64,000 nucleotides of DNA from JAUNBN01 sp036645935 (GTDB lineage: Bacteria; Bacillota; Clostridia; Oscillospirales; Ruminococcaceae): positions 62,001-126,000 of the forward strand of contig JAVXNE010000005.1 in the NCBI GenBank assembly GCA_036645935.1. Direction: 5' to 3'. The notes under the pieces are model-generated. The model was not told where the DNA came from, ran no database searches, and saw only the letters and a program-made list of their open reading frames with translations. Positions 1 through 9,483 of the stretch are shown here, in pieces. The translations under genes and the position numbers were made by a program. Each line of letters opens with the position of its first letter. Position 1 is the stretch's first letter.

Positions 1-548
1 ATTGAACGGGGTCTCAGCAAACGCCACACACTGCCCGTTTGCACCTGAATGCACGTTCACAATCAAATAAAGAGGGAGCGCAGGCTTTGCTTGATAACCC
101 GGGCAATGTCGCACTCCTTTTTTAGTTTCACTGAAAACTTTCGCCCTTTTTCTCCGTGCGCTGGCAAGCGATGTCTTGTTTTTTGGGGACGAACGTTTCG
201 GCTGTCGCTTTGTTTGAAAGCTAATCGAAATTTAATATTGGAACTCAATTTATCCTTGATCACAACTGGACAACCAGATATTCCCTCTTTTGTGTTTATT
301 GAAATAACCCGCTCCCGTTTTCTTTATTCGGGTGCCGTTATCTCTTTTTTCAAAAAGCTATAACTTATTGCCACTCACAAGATTTGTCTCTTCAAAAATT
401 CAGTTTTTGAAAAATACACGGCGCGCTCGCGCGAGTTTCTTTATTCGCCGTTGAGAAACAAAAACACAAATCGCATGTTAAGTCGCTCTCTTGAGCGGCA
501 GCGACTTTTAATATATAATACTAAAAACGCTCTCATCGGAGGTTGCAC
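1..548. other. Left-edge non-coding stretch
   Basis: I see no convincing gene here. Open frames exist (for example 49-363 plus) but have no ribosome binding site and a composition unlike the neighbouring proteins. The right end holds the promoter and leader of the DUF4230 gene, listed separately. Confidence 0.5.
491..519 (+). promoter_or_regulatory. SigA-type promoter of the DUF4230-radical SAM unit
   Basis: TTGAGC (491-496), a 17-bp spacer and a perfect TATAAT (514-519). The -35 box lies in the loop of a short inverted repeat, GTCGCT (482-487) and AGCGAC (500-505), which could be an operator; that part is inference. The Shine-Dalgarno GGAGG follows at 538-542. Confidence 0.65.
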
Positions 549-1337
549 ATGCCTGATACGGAAACAGAAAACAAAACGTCCTCAATTTCCTCTCCCGCAA
601 CAAGGGGAGATGTTGAGCAGCTTCTCTCGGAGATCAAACACTCCAAGAGCTCCGGGCGCAGCACGCGCATATCGCTCACGGGGTACAAAATTGCGCTTGT
701 GCTGCTCATTGTCGTCGCTGTGCTTTCTGTGTGTGTCACTGCGCTGTTGCAACGCGACAGCTTCAATGGCAATTCCACAGGACACGCCTCTCTTGTAAGC
801 CATGGCATCTCATACACCTCTGCGGATTTTGAGAACGCAGTGCTTCTTGAGGCGCGCGAGACGGCGTTGCTGGTCGTCTATGAACAGGACGTCAGCGTCG
901 ACACCACCCTTAAAAAAACCTTTGCGGACCTTCCCGTCTTTACAAAGACAAAAACCATGCGCTCGTTCGGTGTCGGAATCTATGCGATTGATCTCTCTGT
1001 GCTCACTTCGGCAAGCGTCAAGCTCAACGCGCTGTCATCGCTCGTGACGATCTCGATACCACGTCCGACGCTATATAAAGTAACCCCTGATTTTACCAAA
1101 ACCCAATTCGAGGACACCGATCGCGGCTTGCTCGCATTCGGTGAAATAAAGCTTACGGCAGAACAAAAAAACGAGTTGCAGCTCGACATAATAGAGGAAA
1201 TGACCAATTTGCTTTCCACCAAAACAAATGTCGATAAAGCAGAGAGGGCGGCACTCTCAAAATCCCGCGAGTTGTTTGGCCCACTTGTTCGCGGAGTCGC
1301 GCAGAACTGCTCAGTCGCTGTTTTGTTCGATGACTGA
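549..1337 (+). CDS. DUF4230 domain membrane protein
   Basis: A 262-residue protein started at ATG 549, because GGAGG lies six bases upstream; a longer TTG start at 543 would overlap that site. Residues 1-45 are polar and Ser/Thr-rich, 47-67 form one membrane helix, and the rest (about 75-262) resembles DUF4230, with alternating hydrophobic strands typical of a beta-rich extracellular domain. DUF4230 proteins have no established biochemical role. The stop overlaps the start of the following radical SAM gene by eight bases, so the two are translationally coupled. Topology would place the DUF domain outside the cell. Family call is from general resemblance, not from a search. Confidence 0.75.
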   Translation: MPDTETENKTSSISSPATRGDVEQLLSEIKHSKSSGRSTRISLTGYKIALVLLIVVAVLSVCVTALLQRDSFNGNSTGHASLVSHGISYTSADFENAVLLEARETALLVVYEQDVSVDTTLKKTFADLPVFTKTKTMRSFGVGIYAIDLSVLTSASVKLNALSSLVTISIPRPTLYKVTPDFTKTQFEDTDRGLLAFGEIKLTAEQKNELQLDIIEEMTNLLSTKTNVDKAERAALSKSRELFGPLVRGVAQNCSVAVLFDD

Positions 1338-2220
1338 GGGAGTCATCTGTAATCTCTGTCCACGGCTGTGCGGCGCGCTTAGAACACCTACGAAGGGTGA
1401 TGGCGTTTGTCACTGCGGGACAGTTCCGATCGTCGCGCGCGCCGCGGCTCACTTTGGTGAAGAGCCGTGCATAAGTGGGGTTCGCGGCTCGGGAACGGTG
1501 TTTTTCTCGGGTTGCTCGCTTCGCTGTGTCTTTTGTCAGAATTCAAAGATAAGCCGATTCCCATTCGGAAAATCAATCGAGGAAACGAACCTGCGCGACA
1601 TTTTTGAGCGGCTCGAGCAACTCGGAGTTCACAATATCAATCTCGTGTCCCCTTCCCATTTTGCAAGCTCAATCTCCCGTGCTCTCGAAAAGCCGCTTTC
1701 AATCCCTGTAATTTGGAACTCAAGCGGCTACGACAACGTCGAGACTTTGCGCTCTCTTGAGGGGAAAATTCAGATATTTCTTCCTGATATGAAATATTCC
1801 GACAATGCGCTCGCGCTTTGTCTGTCGGGCGCGGGCGACTATTTTGAGTGTGCCAAAAAGGCAATTGCGGAGATGTTCCGCCAAACCGGAAGATATCGGC
1901 TGGACAGCGATGGAATCCTCTGTTCGGGACTTGTCGTGCGACATCTTGCTCTTCCCTCCCATATGCGAAACACACGTGGCGTGATCGATTGGTTTTCCTC
2001 GACGTTTCACGACGGCGATGCGATGTTCAGCCTAATGACACAGTACACGCCTCTTGGAGATCTTCGCGCGTTTCCCGAAATAGATCGCCCGCTCTCTCGC
2101 CGCGAATGCGCACTCCTTGAGCGCTGTCTTTTCAACTCGGGGATATCTGACGGTTTTATTCAAGAGCGGTGCTCTGCAGGATGTGAGCTGATTCCTGATT
2201 TCGACCTCACCGGTGTTTGA
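1330..2220 (+). CDS. Radical SAM protein (PflA/PflX-like, COG1313 type)
   Basis: A 296-residue protein beginning at ATG 1330 inside the end of the DUF4230 gene. The radical SAM cluster is C62-x3-C66-x2-C69 (GCSLRCVFCQ), which binds a 4Fe-4S cluster that cleaves S-adenosylmethionine. Extra N-terminal cysteines (C7, C10, C14, then C27 and C29) precede it, the arrangement of the PflX-type family, whose members resemble pyruvate formate-lyase activases but have unknown substrates. No glycyl radical enzyme lies beside it. An in-frame start at 1228 would run through most of the upstream domain and is not favoured. Substrate unknown. Confidence 0.8.
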   Translation: MTEGVICNLCPRLCGALRTPTKGDGVCHCGTVPIVARAAAHFGEEPCISGVRGSGTVFFSGCSLRCVFCQNSKISRFPFGKSIEETNLRDIFERLEQLGVHNINLVSPSHFASSISRALEKPLSIPVIWNSSGYDNVETLRSLEGKIQIFLPDMKYSDNALALCLSGAGDYFECAKKAIAEMFRQTGRYRLDSDGILCSGLVVRHLALPSHMRNTRGVIDWFSSTFHDGDAMFSLMTQYTPLGDLRAFPEIDRPLSRRECALLERCLFNSGISDGFIQERCSAGCELIPDFDLTGV

Positions 2221-2380
2221 CATTTTGCTTGTTAAAATAAATTTATCAACACTGTATTTAACATCTTGTGAACAGATAAAAGCACAAAACCTCAACAGCC
2301 AAAAATCTTAAGACTGTCAGCCAATTTGCGCGATGCGGTGCTTGATGCAATTCTCACATTCGCCAAGGAAAGCGAGCAAC

Positions 2381-3100
2381 ATGCCTCAAAAAATCGTCCT
2401 GTTCATTCACGGACACATGGGCAGTGTAAGGCAATTCGACACGCTTGTAAAGGCAATTAATTGCAGCGAGGCAGACGTGCGCTGTCTCGTGTTGCCAGGG
2501 CATGAGTGCGGGGTTGATGATTTCGTAAAAAGCAATCATTTCGAGTGGCAGCACAGCGTTGACGTCGCTCTCGATGAGCTGCGGCCTTTGTATAAAGAAA
2601 TCTATATCATCGGGCACTCCATGGGAGGATTGCTTGCCATTCTGACAGCTGTGCACAATCCAAACGGCATTTTCGGTATCGTGGCGCTCGCGCTGCCGCT
2701 AAGACTCAAACTCACTCGCGAGGGTCTGCGCGTTCGCTTGGGCGCACTGCGGCCGCCTTTGGAAAGCGATGACGCGAACATCACCGCCGCAAGACATCTT
2801 TGCGGAATTCACGATGTCACTGCGCGCGACACGCTGCGGCTGATTCCCAACTCCATTGGGCTGTTACATCTGATGCATGGCACAGAGCGCGCTATGGGGC
2901 GGCTCTCCGTGCCTCTGGTTGTGATCAACTCATCGTCAGACGAGATAGTTTCTGTCCGCTCTTCGGGCATTGTCACTGCCCGTCTGCCATTTTCAAGACT
3001 GATAACTCTCGAAAAATCAACACACTTTTTGTATGATGAAGCCGAGGCCGCCGCTGTGGCGGCCACTGTAAACGCACTTCTTTCCGATGCCGTGCAATAG
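2381..3100 (+). CDS. Alpha/beta hydrolase, carboxylesterase-like
   Basis: A 239-residue alpha/beta hydrolase. The nucleophile elbow is GHSMGG with Ser80; likely acid and base are the Asp in SSSDEIVSV and the His in STHFLYDE near the C-terminus. An HGH oxyanion-type motif sits at residues 10-12. This resembles the monoacylglycerol lipase/carboxylesterase group (COG1647). The start at 2381 is preferred over the longer frame from 2333 because AAGGA stands about ten bases upstream and the extra N-terminus shows no conservation-like pattern. Cytoplasmic; no signal peptide. Physiological substrate cannot be told. It stands 160 bp after the radical SAM gene and may be separately expressed. Confidence 0.8.
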   Translation: MPQKIVLFIHGHMGSVRQFDTLVKAINCSEADVRCLVLPGHECGVDDFVKSNHFEWQHSVDVALDELRPLYKEIYIIGHSMGGLLAILTAVHNPNGIFGIVALALPLRLKLTREGLRVRLGALRPPLESDDANITAARHLCGIHDVTARDTLRLIPNSIGLLHLMHGTERAMGRLSVPLVVINSSSDEIVSVRSSGIVTARLPFSRLITLEKSTHFLYDEAEAAAVAATVNALLSDAVQ

Positions 3101-3657
3101 GGTTTGTAAAATCTGCCATTGGCAGTTTGATATTTAATATTGTGTGCTGAACAATCAGCCTACGTAGCTGCTTGCGGATGCTGTTGTGTTTTCCTGCTCT
3201 TCATGTGCAAGATTTTTTTCGTTTTGAGTCACAATATTTGCTCATATTCAAGATATGCTATCCCGTATCTTTGGGACACGAATAGACAAGCAATGAATGC
3301 CGGATGCAGACACTTGTGTTTTGCGGGTTTCGAAAACGCAACTCTCACTTAAAACACAACGCTGTTCGCAAACGATATTGTTACATAATCAATAAATACA
3401 ACGCCGCGCGATTCACCTTACTTCATATTAATTAAGAAATAAACAAAAAGACCGACGATTGGAATCAATCAGCAAAACAGGAAAATTTCCGCACTGCTGT
3501 TTGAGTCCCGGCGTCGGTCATTGATTTTTTCAAGCATACATCGCTGCGGTTTTGCCAAAATCTTATGCTTTTGAGCGCACTGCACGGTTTAACGCCATCT
3601 CACACCTCGAGCGGATATGCTCGATATTTGGCAGTGAGCGCAAAGTCACCCGATCAC
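3101..3657. other. Intergenic region between esterase and cysS
   Basis: No gene seen. A short palindrome around 3110-3127 (CTGCCATTGGCAG core) may end esterase transcription. The right half holds the larger inverted repeat listed as the cysS terminator. The rest is AT-rich without recognisable signals. Confidence 0.5.
3450..3527. terminator. Complex hairpin terminator downstream of cysS
   Basis: GACCGACG (3450-3457) pairs with CGTCGGTC (3512-3519), enclosing a second pairing of AAACAG with CTGTTT and a GGAAAATTTCC palindrome. On the minus strand the outer stem is followed by TTTTTGTTT, on the plus strand by ATTGATTTTTT, so it may stop transcripts from both sides. Confidence 0.5.
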
Positions 3658-5037
3658 TCAGCTTTTGGAGAGCTTGGGTCCGTCCTTTGTATCCTCAAGC
3701 GTCCAGCCCAGCTCAGCTATCTTGTCGCGCAACGCGTCTGCGGCCGCAAAATCTCTGTCCTTGCGCGCCTGCTGGCGCCTTTCGGCCATCTCGCGTATCT
3801 CGGAAGGGATTTCGTCCGTTTTTCTGTTGTACACAAGACCGAGCACTCCTGCGAGTTCGTCAAAAACGCTCGCCGCGTATAACAGAGACTCTCTGCTCTC
3901 TCCCTCGGCGCTGTTGATGTCTCGCGCGAGCTCAAAGAGCGCCGAAATACCATCTGCTGTGTTGAGATCGTCGTCCATTGCCGCAATAAACTGCTCGCGC
4001 CGAGCGTCGCACTGTCCCCGGAGCTTTTCTGATTTGCCGTCGGCGTTCTCTATCGCAAAATCGAGATTGTCCCGGCAGGTGTAAAGTCTCTCGAGCGACG
4101 AGACACACTGTTCAATGACATCCTCTCCGTAGTTGATGGGGCTACGATAATGCGCCGAAAGCATCAGGAATCGAATCGGCTCATAACCGTATTCGCTGCT
4201 TATTTCTCGCACTGTGAAAAAGTTACCCAACGACTTGCTCATCTTGCGATCATCGACGTTTATATAGCCATTGTGCATCCAATAGCGCGAGAACGAGACC
4301 CCGGTGCAGCACTCGCTCTGAGCTATCTCGTTTTCGTGGTGGGGGAAGATGAGATCCTGCCCTCCACAATGTATGTCAAGCGTGTCTCCGAGATAGCGGC
4401 GGCTCATCGCGGAGCACTCGATGTGCCAGCCGGGTCGGCCTTTGCCATAAGGGCTGTCCCAAAACGGCTCGCCGGGTTTTGCGGCTTTCCACAGCGCAAA
4501 ATCCATAGGGTCTTCCTTAGTCTCACCAATTCCGATACGCGCGCCGGCTTCCAAATCCTCAAGCTGCTGGTGAGAAAGCTTGCCGTATTCGTCAAAACTA
4601 ACCGTGCGAAAATAGACATCACCGTCAGGTGTGGCATATGCGTGGCCGTGCTCGACGAGATTGTTGATTATATCGAGAATTCCTTCGATGTTATCAGTGG
4701 CTCGGGGGTGAACGTCGGCGCGCATAATATTCATGCCGTCGGCATCCGTCCAATATTCAGCGATAAACCTCTCGGCGACCTCGGGAACAGTTATCCCCTC
4801 CTCGTTCGCCTTTTTTATGAGCTTATCGTCAATATCCGTGAAGTTCTGCACAAATTTGACACTGTATCCGCGATACCTAAGGTAGCGGCGCATCACGTCG
4901 AAAACACAGAGCGGGCGCGCATTTCCAATGTGGATAAAGTTGTAAACAGTCGGGCCGCAGGCGTAAATTTTGATCTCGTTGTCCCGTTGCGGGATGAGTT
5001 CCTCTTTTTTTCGCGTAAGTGTGTTGTAAACTAACAT
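3658..5037 (-). CDS. cysS: Cysteinyl-tRNA synthetase
   Basis: Charges tRNA-Cys with cysteine in the cytoplasm. The 459-residue length is normal for the family. The class I signature appears as HIGN at residues 36-39 (FIHIGNARP), zinc ligand Cys27 lies in CGPT, the GGxDLxFPHHENE segment contributes zinc-binding His residues, and KMSKS is present in DDRKMSKSLGN. The C-terminus has the usual anticodon-binding helical region. It starts 12 bp after pgsA and is the last gene of the recA-recX-rimO-pgsA-cysS run. Frames on the opposite strand here are shadows. Confidence 0.97.
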   Translation of the reverse strand: MLVYNTLTRKKEELIPQRDNEIKIYACGPTVYNFIHIGNARPLCVFDVMRRYLRYRGYSVKFVQNFTDIDDKLIKKANEEGITVPEVAERFIAEYWTDADGMNIMRADVHPRATDNIEGILDIINNLVEHGHAYATPDGDVYFRTVSFDEYGKLSHQQLEDLEAGARIGIGETKEDPMDFALWKAAKPGEPFWDSPYGKGRPGWHIECSAMSRRYLGDTLDIHCGGQDLIFPHHENEIAQSECCTGVSFSRYWMHNGYINVDDRKMSKSLGNFFTVREISSEYGYEPIRFLMLSAHYRSPINYGEDVIEQCVSSLERLYTCRDNLDFAIENADGKSEKLRGQCDARREQFIAAMDDDLNTADGISALFELARDINSAEGESRESLLYAASVFDELAGVLGLVYNRKTDEIPSEIREMAERRQQARKDRDFAAADALRDKIAELGWTLEDTKDGPKLSKS

Positions 5038-5049
5038 AAATACCCCTTT

Positions 5050-5616
5050 TTACTTAAATTCGCCGAACAGCGATTTGTTTTGAACTACGTAAACTATGCC
5101 GGAAAGCGCCGTTATCACAGCGAGTATCCACATTGCGACGTTAGAACACTGCGAGACGATCTCCACTGCTCTGCCACCAAGCTTCTCCGCAAAGAACATC
5201 GCTGCCTGCACGCCGACTATAATAATCATTGAGAGCGCCGTCTTTATCTTGCCCCATATGTTGGCAGCAATTATCTTGCCCTCACCGCTCGCGGCGAGCA
5301 TCCGCACCGCAGAGACGACGTAGTCGCGCACCACTGCTATTATCGCAACTACCGGATGCGCCAATCCCAGCGCCGCAAGCCCGATGAACGCGCTGGTTAC
5401 GAGAATCTTATCAGCCAGCGGATCCAGGAACTTTCCGAAAGTCGTGACAATGCCCTGCGAGCGCGCGATGCGACCGTCGAGCATGTCGGTAAGTGACGCG
5501 GCAGAAAAGATCAGGCAGGACCACAGCCAGTGATTATCAAACGGTATGAGCAGCGCTGCGATAAAAAAAGGCGTGAGTGCGGTTCGTGCAATCGTGAGCT
5601 TGTTTGGCAGATTCAT
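5050..5616 (-). CDS. pgsA: CDP-diacylglycerol--glycerol-3-phosphate 3-phosphatidyltransferase
   Basis: Makes phosphatidylglycerol phosphate from CDP-diacylglycerol and glycerol 3-phosphate in the membrane. The 188-residue protein has the CDP-alcohol phosphotransferase motif D-G-x2-A-R-x8-G-x3-D-x3-D at about residues 47-69 (starting DGRIARSQG, ending FLDPLADK) and several hydrophobic helices. It is 100 bp downstream of rimO and 12 bp upstream of cysS. The pairing of pgsA with rimO and recA is common in Firmicutes. Confidence 0.95.
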   Translation of the reverse strand: MNLPNKLTIARTALTPFFIAALLIPFDNHWLWSCLIFSAASLTDMLDGRIARSQGIVTTFGKFLDPLADKILVTSAFIGLAALGLAHPVVAIIAVVRDYVVSAVRMLAASGEGKIIAANIWGKIKTALSMIIIVGVQAAMFFAEKLGGRAVEIVSQCSNVAMWILAVITALSGIVYVVQNKSLFGEFK

Positions 5617-5716
5617 AACATCACCGTTTCGCTAATTGGTTATTTTTATTCTTACTATTATAGAACAAATATACTGATTTGAAAAGCGGTTTCACCTTCA
5701 AAAAGCATATCCTATG

Positions 5717-7042
5717 TCACAGTGCGAGCCTCGCGAGCAGATCCTGTCCGTCGGCCGCCGTTATCACGACGCTGTATATCTCTCCCGGCATAAGATCGCT
5801 CTCGGCCGGAAGATAGACGCACGTATCAATCTCGGGTGCATCCGCATCTCCGCGACAGGCAAACATGCCGCACTCCTCGTCGAATCCGTCGCATATTACC
5901 TCAAAGACGGTGTCCACCTTTGAATCGAGTGCACGACTTAATATTGCGCTCTGTGCGCTCTCGAAACGCTCAACGCGGAGCTGTTTAATGTCATCTTCAA
6001 TTTGCAAAGCCAGTTTTTCCGCCGGTGTTCCCTCTTCGCATGAAAAGGCAAAGCACCCCGCACGGTCGATGTGAGCACGAGAGAGAAACTCAAGCAGCTC
6101 TTCAAATTCAGCGTCGCTTTCGCCCGGAAATCCAACTATGAAAGATGACCTCAGCGTTATGTCCGGCATTGCAGCGCGGAGCTTATCAATCAGCTCGAGA
6201 TATGTTTTGCCGTCTCCCTGACGTCCCATCCTGCGCAGCACATTGGGATTTGCGTGTTGAAGCGGTATATCGAGATATTTTGCGATTTTTTCCTCGCTTG
6301 CCATCGTCGCGATAAGCTCGTTTGTTATCCGCTCGGGGTATGCGTAGAGCACCCTTATTCGCCACAGGTCATCGATTGAGCACAGCTCTCTCAGCAGTGA
6401 GGGCAGAGTCTCCCCTGAAGATAAGTCAACACCATAAGAGGTCGTATCCTGCGCTATCACAATAAGTTCGCGCACTCCGCGCTCGGCAAGTGCGCGCGCC
6501 TCTGCGACTATCTCTGACGGCATACGTGAACGATAGTGCCCACGAATGGACGGTATCGCACAATAGGTGCAGTGATTGGAACAGCCCTCTGCGATCTTGA
6601 TGTAGGCATAGTGCTGAGGCGTCGAAAGCGCCCGTTCTCCTGAAATTTCAAGACACTCAGGCGGGCCGAAGCGGGTAAATTTACGCGATTTAAGCGCACT
6701 CTCAACAGCCATCACTATGTCTTTGTTCGCCGCAAGCCCTATCACCGCGTCGGCCTCCGGAACAAGCTCGCACAGTTCGTCACGGTATCGCTCAGCAAGA
6801 CATCCAGTGATGACGATCGCCTTTATATCCCCGCGCTGTTTGGCACGCACCATATCAAATATATTGTCTATGGCCTCTTTTTTGGCGCTCTCGATAAATC
6901 CGCATGTGTTTATCACGGCGCAGTCGGCGCTTTCAAGATTGCCTGTCACAAAATGACCCGCTTCAATGAGCGCGTTTGCCATTATTTCAGCATCAATTCG
7001 GTTTTTGTCACATCCGAGCGATATAAAATATATTCCTGCCAT
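5717..7042 (-). CDS. rimO: Ribosomal protein S12 methylthiotransferase
   Basis: Radical SAM enzyme that adds a methylthio group to the conserved Asp of ribosomal protein S12. The 441-residue length fits. The N-terminal UPF0004 domain has its three cysteines in LGCDKN, NTCGF and TGCLAE; the radical SAM cluster is CSNHCTYC; a C-terminal TRAM-like segment follows. The alternative, MiaB, is less likely because of the SLGCDKNxxD start and the ERGVRELIVIAQDTTSYG segment typical of RimO. It starts two bases after the recX stop, indicating one transcript. Confidence 0.95.
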   Translation of the reverse strand: MAGIYFISLGCDKNRIDAEIMANALIEAGHFVTGNLESADCAVINTCGFIESAKKEAIDNIFDMVRAKQRGDIKAIVITGCLAERYRDELCELVPEADAVIGLAANKDIVMAVESALKSRKFTRFGPPECLEISGERALSTPQHYAYIKIAEGCSNHCTYCAIPSIRGHYRSRMPSEIVAEARALAERGVRELIVIAQDTTSYGVDLSSGETLPSLLRELCSIDDLWRIRVLYAYPERITNELIATMASEEKIAKYLDIPLQHANPNVLRRMGRQGDGKTYLELIDKLRAAMPDITLRSSFIVGFPGESDAEFEELLEFLSRAHIDRAGCFAFSCEEGTPAEKLALQIEDDIKQLRVERFESAQSAILSRALDSKVDTVFEVICDGFDEECGMFACRGDADAPEIDTCVYLPAESDLMPGEIYSVVITAADGQDLLARLAL

Positions 7043-7044
7043 TG

Positions 7045-7698
7045 TCAGTATTCCCCGTCGTCAAAGTAGTCGTCCCGCGTGATGTCGTCCTCTTCAATAT
7101 TCGAAAGCTCAGCCCTGATGACAGATGGAGAAAATCCTCGCCGCGCAAGCGATGCAAAAACCGCTTCCCGACCCTGCTTTCCCACAAGTTTACCCGAGTA
7201 TTTCTTGTCTATCAGCGCCTTTATCCGCTCCATCTCGCTCTCTTTGTATGGATCAAGCACCTCTTCGATAATTTGCTTGTCAATACCCTTTTCGCGCAGC
7301 TTTGCGGCGGCAGCGCGCACACTTGAGCCGCGGCGCTCAACCAGCTCTGCCGCGTACCTGCTCGCAAAGCGCCCGTCGTCCAACAGCCCGAGCTCCCCCA
7401 CTTTCTCGACGGCCAACTGTGCTGTGTGGGGATCGAATTTGCGTTCAAGCTTCATCTGCAATTCATGTACAGAATGATCGCGCAACGCCAACAAATCAAA
7501 TGCCTTATTCTTGGCGCTCTGGTAATCGCTCGCCGCGCGCAGTTGCATCAAACTTTCGTTGCCCAGCTCGCAGCCAACACGAATTCGATGCCGCGAGAGC
7601 GTTTCGTCATCGATCGAAAATAAAAATTCGCCATCGCAAAAAAGGGCATATCTGCCCTTTTTTGTCTCTTTAATCTCAGTTATTCGGACAGAACTCAC
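7045..7698 (-). CDS. recX: Regulatory protein RecX
   Basis: Modulates RecA filament formation. The 217-residue protein consists of the helical repeats of the family, with the characteristic [16 protein letters not shown] and [13 protein letters not shown] segments. Its start overlaps the recA stop by four bases (ATGA), the usual recA-recX arrangement, so translation is likely coupled. Expression should follow the LexA-controlled recA promoter. It is somewhat longer than short RecX proteins, with an N-terminal beta-rich extension of about 60 residues as in Bacillus-type RecX. Confidence 0.92.
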   Translation of the reverse strand: MSSVRITEIKETKKGRYALFCDGEFLFSIDDETLSRHRIRVGCELGNESLMQLRAASDYQSAKNKAFDLLALRDHSVHELQMKLERKFDPHTAQLAVEKVGELGLLDDGRFASRYAAELVERRGSSVRAAAAKLREKGIDKQIIEEVLDPYKESEMERIKALIDKKYSGKLVGKQGREAVFASLARRGFSPSVIRAELSNIEEDDITRDDYFDDGEY

Positions 7699-8780
7699 TC
7701 GTCCTCGACCTCCACGTCAAGTTCTTCTGTTGACGAAATGATCGCCGTTTTTGCTTTGACAGCCTCTTTGGCCGACGGCTTCATTTTCAGAGTGGCAAGT
7801 TTGTCGGCACTTTCGCGAACCTGCTTTTCGATTCCGTCTGAAAACTCGGGGTTGTCCTCAAGATATTTTTTGACGTTGTCTCTCCCCTGCCCAAGCCGCA
7901 ATTCGCCACAGTTAAACCACGCGCCCGATTTCTGTATAATGTCGAGCTTGACCGCGAGATCAAGCAGTTCTCCGGCCTTGGAAATTCCACGGCCATACAT
8001 GATGTCGAACTCACCTTCCTTGAACGGAGGCGACACCTTGTTTTTAACGACCTTCGCGCGGGTACGGTTGCCAACCATCTCATTGCCGACCTTGATGGTC
8101 TCAATGCGCCGCACGTCGAGACGCACCGAAGCGTAAAACTTAAGCGCACGACCGCCCGGAGTAACCTCAGGATTTCCGTAAGTCACACCTATCTTTTCGC
8201 GCAGCTGGTTGATGAAGATGCAGATGGTGTTGGACTTGCTCACAACACTCGTGAGCTTGCGCAGCGCCTGTGACATCAGCCTTGCCTGTGTTCCGACGTG
8301 GCTGTCCCCCATCTCTCCCTCAATCTCGGCGCGGGTGACCATTGCGGCCACCGAATCGATGACAATCACGTCGATTGCGCCCGAGCGCACAAGAGCCTCG
8401 CATATCTCGAGCGCCTGCTCGCCTGTGTCAGGCTGAGAGACAAGCAGTTCGTCTATATTGACGCCGAGAGCACGCGCATAAACAGGATCGAGCGCATGTT
8501 CGACATCGATAAACGCCGCCTCTCCGCCTGCCTTTTGAGCCTCCGCGACCGAGTGAAGCGCAACGGTCGTTTTGCCCGAGCTTTCCGGTCCGAATATCTC
8601 TATGATTCTCCCGCGCGGAAGCCCACCGACTCCGAGCGCTATATCGAGAGACAGTGACCCTGTCGATATGCTCTCGATGTTCATCGAGACCTTCTGCCCG
8701 AGCTTCATCACCGCTCCCTTGCCAAACTGCTTTTCTATCTGTGCGAGCGCGGTTTCGAGCGCCTTTTGTTTGTCCGCCAT
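7695..8780 (-). CDS. recA: Recombinase A
   Basis: DNA strand-exchange ATPase that also triggers LexA self-cleavage. The 361-residue protein has the Walker A motif GPESSGKT, Walker [10 protein letters not shown], loop L1 [10 protein letters not shown] and loop L2 with the [15 protein letters not shown] segment, and an acidic C-terminus ending in DVEVEDE. AGAGG stands nine bases before ATG. A LexA box and a strong promoter lie 43-95 bp upstream. First gene of the five-gene run. Confidence 0.99.
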   Translation of the reverse strand: MADKQKALETALAQIEKQFGKGAVMKLGQKVSMNIESISTGSLSLDIALGVGGLPRGRIIEIFGPESSGKTTVALHSVAEAQKAGGEAAFIDVEHALDPVYARALGVNIDELLVSQPDTGEQALEICEALVRSGAIDVIVIDSVAAMVTRAEIEGEMGDSHVGTQARLMSQALRKLTSVVSKSNTICIFINQLREKIGVTYGNPEVTPGGRALKFYASVRLDVRRIETIKVGNEMVGNRTRAKVVKNKVSPPFKEGEFDIMYGRGISKAGELLDLAVKLDIIQKSGAWFNCGELRLGQGRDNVKKYLEDNPEFSDGIEKQVRESADKLATLKMKPSAKEAVKAKTAIISSTEELDVEVEDE

Positions 8781-8822
8781 TTGTTACCTCTCGTTTCGCG
8801 TCGAAGACGCTTGGATTAAAAA

Positions 8823-8834
8823 GAACTATTGTTC
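8823..8834. promoter_or_regulatory. LexA (SOS) box of recA
   Basis: GAACTATTGTTC is a perfect match to the core GAAC-N4-GTTC of Gram-positive LexA/DinR boxes. It sits just downstream of the -10 hexamer, overlapping the expected transcription start, where a bound repressor would block RNA polymerase. Confidence 0.8.
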
Positions 8835-8846
8835 TGTATGATGTAA

Positions 8847-8875
8847 ATTATACGACATCCGAATAAAAAGAGCAA
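8847..8875 (-). promoter_or_regulatory. recA promoter
   Basis: On the minus strand TTGCTC (8875-8870), 17 bp, then a perfect TATAAT (8852-8847). Expected start near 8840, inside or next to the LexA box, giving a leader of about 60 bases. Confidence 0.75.
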
Positions 8876-8880
8876 CAGAA

Positions 8881-9483
8881 CTTTTATGCCGGCTGAAAAT
8901 GGTGCTGCCCATATCAAATTTTACCTGGAAGGCCGCTGAAAACTTCCATTTGTGCGAGAAATTTCAGAGTCCTGACGGCACTCAAAATTAGGTTATGTCA
9001 TAAACATCCGCGCCACTGCCGCAATCCGAATTATATCATAATAACACTTTTATTGAAACCGAAATGACTGATTAAAATGTCAAAAGCCATCTGTTTCAAG
9101 CTTTTGCTCCCGGCAACTTGTATGTGTAATTTTTGCTTAAAACAAGCAAAAACAACACGCTGTTCGGATTGGCCGGCGTTTTGAGGTTTTGTGTGCCTTG
9201 CACCAAAAAATTTACACTTTTAAATGCCGGTCCCTGTGCAATCTGAAGCACAATGCTGCCGGCAAACCGCGGCATTGTGCAGTGACGTCATGGGGCTGCG
9301 TGTTTCAACTGCGTGTGCACACTTGCACCGCAACGTCCATCCTCAAACGATTTTTCTCAGGAGATCTTATGTGACATCGGGCATATCACAACAGATCACC
9401 GATTTGCGTCCAATTCTGTCGTGTAGTTCGCAATCGTAAACCCTACGTCACGTTTCTGATCCTTGCTCAAAATTCGTACGTTT
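8881..9483. other. 600-bp intergenic region with one hairpin
   Basis: No gene recognised between the recA promoter and the prmC stop. A nine-base inverted repeat, GCACAATGC (9248-9256) and GCATTGTGC (9272-9280), with inner CGG/CCG pairing, forms a stable hairpin without a following T run, so it is not an obvious terminator. No tRNA, tmRNA, RNase P or riboswitch core was recognised. Confidence 0.45.

Noticed and set aside
1228..1329. Longer start for the radical SAM protein
   Set aside because: It would overlap the DUF4230 gene by over 100 bases; the cysteine-rich N-terminus starts naturally at 1330.
4150..5034. 294-codon plus-strand frame opposite cysS
   Set aside because: Fully antisense to a clear housekeeping gene; product has no recognisable family.
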